A stretch of DNA of 64,000 bases, taken from contig NZ_CAJTXD010000001.1 in NCBI RefSeq assembly GCF_910580175.1, positions 485,686 through 549,685 of the forward strand, written 5' to 3'. Origin of the DNA: an uncultured Alistipes sp. (GTDB lineage: Bacteria > Bacteroidota > Bacteroidia > Bacteroidales > Rikenellaceae). Positions 41,216 through 48,122 of this stretch are shown here, piece by piece (within the stretch, counting starts at the first letter, position 1; each line of letters opens with the position of its first letter). The notes beneath the pieces were generated by a model. The model was not told the origin of the DNA. It saw only the letters and a list, made by a program, of their open reading frames with translations, and ran no database searches. The translations under genes and the position numbers were made by a program.

Positions 41216-44200
41216 ATGGCAGAAAAGAAATTTATCACGTGCGATGGCAACTACGCCGCGGCTCATGTAGCCTACATGTTCTCGGAAGTAGCGGCCATCT
41301 ACCCCATCACGCCTTCTTCGACCATGGCCGAACTGGTGGACGAATGGGCCGCCCAGGGCCGCAAGAACATCTTCGGCGAGACGGTAAAAGTGGTGGAGAT
41401 GCAGTCCGAAGCCGGTGCCGCAGGCGCCGTGCACGGTTCGTTGCAGAGCGGCGCCCTGACCTCGACGTTTACCGCGTCGCAGGGCCTGCTGCTGATGATT
41501 CCCAACATGTACAAAATCGCCGGCGAGCTGCTGCCGGGCGTATTCCACGTTTCGGCCCGTGCGCTGGCCGCACAGTCGTTGTCGATCTTCGGCGACCACC
41601 AGGACGTCATGGCTGCCCGTCAGACCGGTTTCGCCATGCTCGCCACCTCGTCGGTGCAGGAAGTCATGGACTTGGCCGGCATCGCCCACATCGTCTCGCT
41701 CAAGGCCCGCGTGCCGTTCCTCCACTTCTTCGACGGCTTCCGCACCTCGCACGAGATCCAGAAGATCGAGTTGATCGACGAGGCCGCACTGACCTCCATG
41801 CTCGACCGCGACGCCCTGAAGCAGTTCCGCGCTCAGGCGCTCAACCCCGAGCACCCCGTCACGCGCGGTACGGCCCAGAACCCCGACATCTATTTCCAGA
41901 CCCGCGAGGCTTCGAACAAGTTCTACGACGCCGTGCCCGACATGGTGGCCGACGCCATGAAGCAGATTTCGCAGATCACGGGCCGCGAATACAAACCCTT
42001 TACCTACTATGGCGCCGCCGATGCCGAGAACGTCATCGTGGCCATGGGTTCGGTTACCGAGACCATCAAGGAGACCATCGACTACCTGCTCAAGCAGGGC
42101 AAGAAGGTCGGCTTGATTACCGTACACCTCTACCGTCCGTTCTCCGAGAAGTATTTCTTCGACGTCGTGCCCGCTACGGTCAAGCGCGTCTGCGTGCTCG
42201 ACCGCACCAAGGAGCCGGGCGCCGAGGGCGAACCGCTCTACCTCGACGTGAAGTCGATGTTCTACGGCAAGCAGCTCCAGCCCATGATCCTCGGCGGCCG
42301 CTACGGTCTCTCCTCCAAGGACACCACGCCGGCCCAGATGCTCGCCGTCTTCGAGAACCTCGCGGCCGCTCAGCCCAAGAATCATTTTACCGTCGGCATC
42401 AACGACGACGTGACCAACTTGTCGCTTCCCGTCGGCGAGGAGATTTCGCTCGCCAAGCCCGGTACGTTCGAGGCCCTCTTCTTCGGTCTGGGCGCCGACG
42501 GTACGGTGGGTGCCAACAAGAACTCGATCAAGATCATCGGCGGCTCGACCAACAAGTACTGCCAGGCCTACTTCTCCTACGACTCCAAGAAGTCGGGCGG
42601 CTACACCTCGTCGCACCTGCGCTTCGGCGACCTGCCCATCACGTCGCCCTACCTCGTCACGACGCCCGACTTCGTGGCTTGCCACGTGCCTTCGTACGTC
42701 GACAAATACGACGTGTTGAAGGGCCTCAAGAAGGGCGGTTCGTTCCTGCTGAACTCCGTGCACGACGCCGAGACGACCTGCAAGACCCTGCCCGACCACA
42801 TGAAGGCTTACCTGGCCAAGAACAACATCAACTTCTACATCATCAACGCCACGAAGATCGCCGCCGAACTCGGTCTGGGTTCGCGCACGAACACCATCAT
42901 GCAGTCGGCGTTCTTCAAGATCGCCAACGTCATTCCGTTCGAGAAGGCCGTCGAGGAGATGAAGCACGCCATCCTCAAGTCCTACGGCAAGAAGGGCGAG
43001 GATATCGTCAACATGAACTATGCTGCTGTCGACGCCGGCGGCAGCGCCGTGGTCAAGATCGACGTGCCCGCCGAGTGGGCTTCCATCGAGGTCAAGGCCG
43101 CCGCACACAGCGTCGACATGTCGCGTCCCGAGTTCGTCCGCAACATCGTCGATCCCATCAACGCCCTCAAAGGCGACGACCTGCCCGTGTCGGCCTTCAA
43201 CGGCCGTGAGGACGGTACGTGGGACAACGGCACGGCCGCCTACGAGAAGCGCGGCATCGCCGTCAACGTTCCCGAGTGGCAGATCGACAACTGCATCCAG
43301 TGCAACCAGTGCGCCTACGTCTGCCCCCACGCCGCCATCCGTCCGTTCCTGGCCACCGAGTCCGAGGCTGCCGCTTCGGGTCTGGCTTGGAAGCAGGGTC
43401 TGGGCGAGACCAAGGAGTACAAGTTCCGCATCCAGGTGTCGCCGCTCGATTGCACGGGGTGCAACAACTGCGTCGACGTCTGCCCCGCCAAGGAGAAGGC
43501 GCTCATCATGAAGCCGCTCGAATCGCAGCAGGAGCAGATCAAGAACTGGGATTACATTACCAAGAATATCGGTTACAAAGAGGTCGTCGACAAGACCAAG
43601 TCCGTTAAGAACCTCCAGTTCGCACAGCCGCTCTTCGAGTTCTCGGGTGCCTGCGCCGGTTGCGGCGAGACGCCTTACATCAAGGCCATTTCGCAGCTCT
43701 TCGGCGACAAGATGATGGTGGCCAACGCTACGGGCTGTACGTCGATCTACTCGGGTTCGGCTCCCTCGACGCCCTACTGCACCAACGCCAAGGGCCAGGG
43801 CCCCGCTTGGGCCAATTCGCTCTTCGAGGATAACGCCGAGTTCGGTCTGGGCATGCACGTCGGTGTCGAGAAGCTCCGCGACCGCATCCAGCTGACCATG
43901 GAAGCCGCCATCGCCGAGTGCACGAAGTGCTCCGAGGAGTTGAAGGCCGCCATGAAAGAGTGGATCGCCGCACGCGGTTCGTCCTCCGCTTCGGCCGAGG
44001 TAACGGCACGCCTGCTGCCCATGCTCGAAGCCTGCGGCTGCGACTATTGCCAAAAGATTCTCGAAATGAAGGATTGGCTCGTCAAGAAGTCGCAGTGGAT
44101 CATCGGCGGCGACGGCTGGGGCTACGACATCGGCTACGGCGGCGTCGACCACGTGCTCGCTTCGGGCCAGGATGTCAACATCCTCGTCGTCGACACGGAG

Positions 44201-44743
44201 GTTTACTCCAACACCGGCGGCCAGTCGTCCAAGTCGACGCCCGTGGGTGCCGTCGCCAAGTTCGCATCGAGCGGCAAGCGCATCCGCAAGAAAGACCTGG
44301 GTGCCATGGCTATGACCTACGGCTACGTATACGTCGCCCAGGTATCGATCGGCGCATCGCAGCAGCAGTTGTTCAACGTGCTGAAAGAGGCCGAGGCCTA
44401 TCCCGGCCCGTCGCTCGTCATCGCCTACGCGCCTTGCATCAACCACGGCATCAAGGGCGGCATGACCCGCACGCAGACCGTGGGCAAGGAGGCCGTGGCC
44501 TGCGGCTACTGGCACCTGTGGCACTACAACCCCCAGCTCGAAGAGCAGGGCAAGAACCCGTTCGTACTCGATTCGAAGGAACCCGACTGGTCGAAGTTCC
44601 AGGACTTCCTGAAGAAGGAGGTACGTTACACGTCGCTTCAGAAAGCGTTCCCCGCCGAGGCCGAAGAACTCTTCCAGGCCGCCGAGCAGAACGCCAAGTG
44701 GCGCTACAACGGCTACAAACGCCTTTCGGCGATCGAATACTAA
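41216..44743 (+). CDS. nifJ: Pyruvate:ferredoxin (flavodoxin) oxidoreductase
   Basis: Oxidative decarboxylation of pyruvate to acetyl-CoA, CO2 and reduced ferredoxin, the main entry of electrons to Rnf in anaerobes. The 1,175-residue single chain has the usual fused order: domain I with FITCDGNYAAAHVAYMFSE and YPITPSSTMAE, the gamma-like domain, two 4Fe-4S motifs (CIQCNQCAYVCPHAA and CTGCNNCVDVCPAKE), then the TPP-binding domain with CAGCGETPYIKA and GGDGWGYDIGYGG. The codon use is strongly biased to C- and G-ending codons, as expected for a highly expressed gene. Followed by a strong terminator. Confidence 0.97.
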   Translation: MAEKKFITCDGNYAAAHVAYMFSEVAAIYPITPSSTMAELVDEWAAQGRKNIFGETVKVVEMQSEAGAAGAVHGSLQSGALTSTFTASQGLLLMIPNMYKIAGELLPGVFHVSARALAAQSLSIFGDHQDVMAARQTGFAMLATSSVQEVMDLAGIAHIVSLKARVPFLHFFDGFRTSHEIQKIELIDEAALTSMLDRDALKQFRAQALNPEHPVTRGTAQNPDIYFQTREASNKFYDAVPDMVADAMKQISQITGREYKPFTYYGAADAENVIVAMGSVTETIKETIDYLLKQGKKVGLITVHLYRPFSEKYFFDVVPATVKRVCVLDRTKEPGAEGEPLYLDVKSMFYGKQLQPMILGGRYGLSSKDTTPAQMLAVFENLAAAQPKNHFTVGINDDVTNLSLPVGEEISLAKPGTFEALFFGLGADGTVGANKNSIKIIGGSTNKYCQAYFSYDSKKSGGYTSSHLRFGDLPITSPYLVTTPDFVACHVPSYVDKYDVLKGLKKGGSFLLNSVHDAETTCKTLPDHMKAYLAKNNINFYIINATKIAAELGLGSRTNTIMQSAFFKIANVIPFEKAVEEMKHAILKSYGKKGEDIVNMNYAAVDAGGSAVVKIDVPAEWASIEVKAAAHSVDMSRPEFVRNIVDPINALKGDDLPVSAFNGREDGTWDNGTAAYEKRGIAVNVPEWQIDNCIQCNQCAYVCPHAAIRPFLATESEAAASGLAWKQGLGETKEYKFRIQVSPLDCTGCNNCVDVCPAKEKALIMKPLESQQEQIKNWDYITKNIGYKEVVDKTKSVKNLQFAQPLFEFSGACAGCGETPYIKAISQLFGDKMMVANATGCTSIYSGSAPSTPYCTNAKGQGPAWANSLFEDNAEFGLGMHVGVEKLRDRIQLTMEAAIAECTKCSEELKAAMKEWIAARGSSSASAEVTARLLPMLEACGCDYCQKILEMKDWLVKKSQWIIGGDGWGYDIGYGGVDHVLASGQDVNILVVDTEVYSNTGGQSSKSTPVGAVAKFASSGKRIRKKDLGAMAMTYGYVYVAQVSIGASQQQLFNVLKEAEAYPGPSLVIAYAPCINHGIKGGMTRTQTVGKEAVACGYWHLWHYNPQLEEQGKNPFVLDSKEPDWSKFQDFLKKEVRYTSLQKAFPAEAEELFQAAEQNAKWRYNGYKRLSAIEY

Positions 44744-44762
44744 CCATTCGATGACTTTCCGG

Positions 44763-44794
44763 GCCGCATCCTCTTTTCGGGGATGCGGCTTTTT
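44763..44794 (+). terminator. Terminator of nifJ
   Basis: Stem GCCGCATCC/GGATGCGGC with a nine-base loop and five Ts. Confidence 0.92.
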
Positions 44795-44813
44795 ATGGAG
44801 AAATCCCAGAACG

Positions 44814-44845
44814 CTTGCACCGAACGGATAAAAGCGCTAACTTTG
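44814..44845 (+). promoter_or_regulatory. Promoter of the META-domain lipoprotein gene
   Basis: A -33 CTTG at 44814-44817, a 20-nt spacer and a -7 box TAACTTTG at 44838-44845, 65 nt before the ATG. Confidence 0.7.
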
Positions 44846-44910
44846 TGCGGTTGGCCCGCAATTTGATCGCTGCCACCCCGAACGACACAAAAACATCAAT
44901 AAACAGAACT

Positions 44911-45327
44911 ATGAAAAAGATCATCGCAGCAGCAACGCTGCTTCTGACGCTGGCCGCCTGCTGCGGCACGCAAAACAACAAGCCCCTGGAGGGCACGACG
45001 TGGAAACTCGCCTCGTTGGAAGGCATCCCCGCAACGGCCATCGATAGCGAGGAAGACGCTTTCACGCTGGAGTTCAACGCTGCGGACACGCTGCTGGCGG
45101 GCCGCACCAACTGCAACCGCTTCTTCGGCAACTATACGATCGAAGGCAACAAACTGACGCTGGGCAACATGGGCATGACGCGCATGGCATGCCCCGACAT
45201 GGAGTACGAAGACCTCTTCGTGGCAATGCTCAACAAGGTAAACGCCTATGAAATCAAGGGCGACAAGTTGACGTTGCAGGAGGGCGACAAGTCGCTGGCC
45301 GTATTCAAGGCGGTAGAGAAGAAGTAG
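44911..45327 (+). CDS. META-domain (HslJ-like) lipoprotein
   Basis: A 138-residue lipoprotein: signal peptide with lipobox LAAC and lipidated C17, then one META domain (GTTWKLASLEG near residue 28, LEFNAADTLLAGRTNCNRFFGNYTIEGNKL, MGMTRMACPD). HslJ of E. coli belongs to this family and is linked to novobiocin resistance, but the biochemical role is unknown. ATG at 44911 is chosen because it gives a perfect lipoprotein signal. Monocistronic, with a hairpin after it. Confidence 0.88.
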   Translation: MKKIIAAATLLLTLAACCGTQNNKPLEGTTWKLASLEGIPATAIDSEEDAFTLEFNAADTLLAGRTNCNRFFGNYTIEGNKLTLGNMGMTRMACPDMEYEDLFVAMLNKVNAYEIKGDKLTLQEGDKSLAVFKAVEKK

Positions 45328-45347
45328 CTCCCGCGCATACAAAACCG

Positions 45348-45384
45348 AATTCCGGGTAACGGTTATTAGCCGTTATCCGGAATT
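45348..45384 (+). terminator. Hairpin after the META-domain gene
   Basis: A 15-bp stem (one G-T pair) around CCGGGTAACGG/CCGTTATCCGG with a seven-base loop. It lacks a T run, so termination is likely but not certain. Confidence 0.6.
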
Positions 45385-46030
45385 ACTATATTATATATAG
45401 CCCCCGGGTCTCTCCTCTCCCTGCGGAAACCCTCCGTCCCCATCTTTCGAGCCAACAACCATCCCCCCTCTCTCTCCCCGGCACCTGCGCCCGACACCCG
45501 TTTTTCCTGCACCCAATACTTTCCAAATCCCCTCTTTTAGGCTCCCGCACTTGCCGATTCTTAAGACACCCGATACCCCCCCCCTTTTTTCCGCATCCCT
45601 TTTGGTGTCGCTTTCGGGCACCCGCACATAACCGCCGGCCCAAAAAAACTCCGTCCCCTCCACCCATTTGGGTAATTTACACCTACCTTACCAAGTTTTT
45701 TTCTCTTTCGGGTAATTCGCACCGCTTTTTCCACTCCAGCCCCCCACTGCCCTTTCAACTGCCCCCTCTCTTTCAGACCCCCACTGCCCTTTCAACTGTC
45801 CCCTCTCTTTCAGCCCCCCCCACTGCCCTTTCAGCTGGATTTACCCTCTCTTGGAGAGGCCCCGCTCTCCCGAATGGATCAACATCCGCCTATAAAAATT
45901 CTATCTTTCGGGTGCTTTGCACCCGTCTTCCGCCCCCAGGGGGGGGGGCAGGGGCGGAAGAAAACACGGAATCTTAAGTTATAGATAGGCGAATTTAAGT
46001 TATAACTAAATTTTGAGTTGTGCATCTTTT
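45385..46030. other. Pyrimidine-rich non-coding region
   Basis: About 550 bases with a very strong bias for C and T on the plus strand, no credible gene on either strand, a C9 run (45576-45584), a G10 run (45939-45948) inside a hairpin CTTCCGCCCC/GGGGCGGAAG (45927-45960), and three related segments of the type TTTCGGGTAATTCGCACC (near 45666, 45705 and 45905). It ends about 25 nt before the first HTH gene. Confidence 0.6.
45741..45839. repeat. Tandem ~37-bp pyrimidine-rich repeat, 2.7 copies
   Basis: Units start at 45741, 45778 and about 45815; each reads roughly CCCCCACTGCCCTTTCAACT followed by a C/T-rich half ending TTTCAG. The third is cut short. There are no variable spacers, so this is not a CRISPR array. 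Confidence 0.85.
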
Positions 46031-46054
46031 TTAGCTTTACGTTCGTAAAAAGAG

Positions 46055-46294
46055 ATGCTTGTGAAACCCAAAAGCGCATTCGATTGTTATGTCAGCGCAG
46101 CCATTCGAAAAGAACGAATGGCTCAACAGGTATCGCAGGCCACGTTGGCATACGGCATCGGAGTGAGCGACGGATTCATCAGTCAAGTCGAAAACCCGAA
46201 AAGCCCCTCGAAATACAACCTGAACCACATCAATGAAATCGCCAGATTTCTCGGTTGTTCGCCGCGGGATTTTCTACCCGAAAAACCGTTATAA
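46055..46294 (+). CDS. Small XRE-like HTH protein 1
   Basis: A 79-residue protein made almost entirely of a helix-turn-helix of lambda-repressor type (AAIRKERMAQQVSQATLAYGI, then VSDGFISQVENPKS, then HINEIARFLGCSPRDFLPEKPL). First of three tandem paralogues in 1 kb. AT-richer than its surroundings. A -7-like box TAGCTTTA is at 46032-46039. Probably a DNA-binding regulator; target unknown. Confidence 0.85.
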   Translation: MLVKPKSAFDCYVSAAIRKERMAQQVSQATLAYGIGVSDGFISQVENPKSPSKYNLNHINEIARFLGCSPRDFLPEKPL

Positions 46295-46310
46295 AACGAC
46301 CGAAATAGCA

Positions 46311-46538
46311 ATGATAAGTACTCTCGACCAATATATTATCGATGCAGTTCGCAAAAAGCGTCGGGCACAAAAAGTGTCTCAAGCTATGCTCGGGGCATGG
46401 ATCGGTGTGAATAGAGGGTTCATAGGTCAGGTCGAAAGCCCCAAATGCGATGTAAAATACAGCGTAACACATCTCAATGAAATCGCCAAATATTTAGGTT
46501 GTTCGCCGCGGGATTTTCTGCCCGAAAAACCATTATAA
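46311..46538 (+). CDS. Small XRE-like HTH protein 2
   Basis: A 75-residue paralogue of the previous gene, starting 16 nt after its stop: MISTLDQYIIDAVRKKRRAQ, then VNRGFIGQVESPKC and the shared ending YLGCSPRDFLPEKPL. ATG at 46311 is chosen; an in-frame start at 46233 would overlap the first HTH gene and adds unrelated sequence. Same fold and length as the others. Confidence 0.85.
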   Translation: MISTLDQYIIDAVRKKRRAQKVSQAMLGAWIGVNRGFIGQVESPKCDVKYSVTHLNEIAKYLGCSPRDFLPEKPL

Positions 46539-46771
46539 ACCGATCGAATAGTTTGAATCAGAAACTCAACCTATTCGAATACCATGCAACCGTTGCCATC
46601 CGCAAAAACGGATAGCGCGATATTTTCAGATGGTCTCGTTCCAAACGATTTCTTGCTGAAAATACCAAATAAATTAGGCATTCTTCTCCTTTTTTACCTT
46701 TTAAAATCCGCCTGCCCTGCCATACATGAGTATACTCATGTATACAAGAGCATATACAATGGCACGTTTTT

Positions 46772-46779
46772 TAGTTTTG
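46772..46779 (+). promoter_or_regulatory. -7 box of HTH gene 3
   Basis: TAGTTTTG fits TAnnTTTG, 19 nt before the TTG start of the third HTH gene. The 260-nt gap before this gene has no other coding sequence. Confidence 0.5.
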
Positions 46780-46798
46780 TATTATTAAACGTTGCCAC

Positions 46799-47026
46799 TT
46801 GAAAACCGCTATTGATATATACGTTATCGACGCGATTCGTAAGAAGCGGATCGAGCAGCACGTGTCGCAGGCTATGTTGGCCAGTTTCATCAACGTTTCG
46901 AAAGGGTTTATCGGGATGGCCGAAAGTCCCAAATACGACATCAAGTACAACATCCGCCACATCAACGAAATCGCCAGATTTCTCGGGTGTTCGCCACGGG
47001 ATTTTCTGCCCGAGCAGCCGCTTTAG
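46799..47026 (+). CDS. Small XRE-like HTH protein 3
   Basis: A 75-residue paralogue, with a TTG start (KTAIDIYVIDAIRKKRIEQ), VSKGFIGMAESPKY and the ending FLGCSPRDFLPEQPL. No ATG in frame exists upstream. Unlike genes 1 and 2 it has a separate putative promoter. The EEP-like gene follows after 17 nt, so both may be in one transcript. Confidence 0.83.
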   Translation: MKTAIDIYVIDAIRKKRIEQHVSQAMLASFINVSKGFIGMAESPKYDIKYNIRHINEIARFLGCSPRDFLPEQPL

Positions 47027-47043
47027 TTCCCCTAAGTTAGGAA

Positions 47044-47934
47044 ATGCTCCTTATGAGGTTTCGGGGTTTCTTCTCGTCGTGGGTTCGCGCAGTCATTTTT
47101 TCGGTTTGCGTGATTTGTTTTTCGGTTCGTGTTCTCGGCGTTTCCGCCCAGTCCGTCGGCATCGCTTATTGCGACGTCGATCGTTTCTACGACACCATCC
47201 CCGCCCTCTTTTACAACGACAGCGGCTTCACGCCCGAGGGACATCTTCGGTGGACTTCGGAGCGTTACACCAATAAGGTCGCGCGCGTCGCAGCATTGGC
47301 CGATTCGTTGGCGTTGCCGCTCGTCGCTTTGTGGGGCGTCGAGACCGAGGGTGTCGTGCGCAACATCGCTGCCGCCTGCCGCAACGATTATTGTTATCTC
47401 CACCGCACGCTCAATTCGCTCGACGGCCTCGACTTCGCCTTGCTTTACTTCGCCGATTGTTTCGCGCCCCATTACGTCGAGCCGGGACGGCGCTACCTCT
47501 ATGTCGAGGGTGTGCTGCGGCGTTACTCCGCCCGTCCGCCGCATTATCGGGTACGCAAGGATACCGTCGGCTTGTTGTTGTGCAGCGAGGAACGCATGGC
47601 TCCGTGGGTCGCCCGCGACTTGCGGCAGGAGCGGCCCGGCGCCAAGCTCGTGATCTTGGGGCGCCAGCCCGCACAGGGGTTGGAGATCTACGGTCTGCGC
47701 GACGCCCATGTCCGGGCCGAGCGGGCCGGCCGGGGCAATGTCCGCTCCCGCGGAGGTTGGCGCATGCGCGACCGGATCGCCGTCGACACCGCCCTGCGCA
47801 TCGGCTCCGGCGAGGTCTACATCCGGCGCTTCCTGCTCGACGCTTCGCAGACGCAGCCTCTGGCCACCTACGACCGGCGCCGTTACTTGGGCGGCACAAG
47901 CCATGCGCTGCCGGTGTATGTCTACCTGGAGTAG
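47044..47934 (+). CDS. Secreted EEP-like protein lacking catalytic residues
   Basis: A 296-residue protein with a signal peptide (about residues 1-36, ending VSA-QS). The fold resembles the endonuclease/exonuclease/phosphatase family of Bacteroidetes (segment FTPEGHLRWTSERYTNKVARVA and the ending LGGTSHALPVYVYLE). Key sites differ: the metal-binding Glu of the usual EVEN reads GVET, the first Asn motif reads CDVDRFYDT, and the final SDH reads TSH-A. It is probably a pseudoenzyme (inference). It lies 17 nt after HTH gene 3. Confidence 0.75.
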   Translation: MLLMRFRGFFSSWVRAVIFSVCVICFSVRVLGVSAQSVGIAYCDVDRFYDTIPALFYNDSGFTPEGHLRWTSERYTNKVARVAALADSLALPLVALWGVETEGVVRNIAAACRNDYCYLHRTLNSLDGLDFALLYFADCFAPHYVEPGRRYLYVEGVLRRYSARPPHYRVRKDTVGLLLCSEERMAPWVARDLRQERPGAKLVILGRQPAQGLEIYGLRDAHVRAERAGRGNVRSRGGWRMRDRIAVDTALRIGSGEVYIRRFLLDASQTQPLATYDRRRYLGGTSHALPVYVYLE

Positions 47935-48032
47935 CGGCCCGAGAACTAAATCATTTTAGCGGGCCTATTAAATCATTTTAGCACTTCGTCCCCCCCCAAG
48001 CCGGCATTTTCTCGCCGACTATTCGGCATTCA

Positions 48033-48064
48033 TTTGGAAAAGCGGAAAAATTTCGCTAAATTCG
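48033..48064 (+). promoter_or_regulatory. Putative promoter of ppdK
   Basis: TTTG at 48033-48036, a 20-nt spacer and TAAATTCG at 48057-48064 (seven of eight consensus positions), 58 nt before the ppdK ATG. Confidence 0.55.
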
Positions 48065-48122
48065 CCATCTGCCACATTGAAAAAGAGAAATTCACAACAC
48101 AATAAAATAAAACAAAAAACTT

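Noticed and set aside
41162..44524. An open frame of 1,120 codons on the minus strand
   Set aside because: It is antisense to nifJ and arises from the strong GC-ending codon bias; the sequence has no family-like motifs.
45386..45758. Overlapping minus-strand frames rich in Gly, Arg and Lys
   Set aside because: They only reflect the purine-rich complement of the pyrimidine-rich region.
45741..45839. Short tandem repeats resembling a CRISPR array
   Set aside because: Units follow each other directly without unique spacers, and no cas genes are near.
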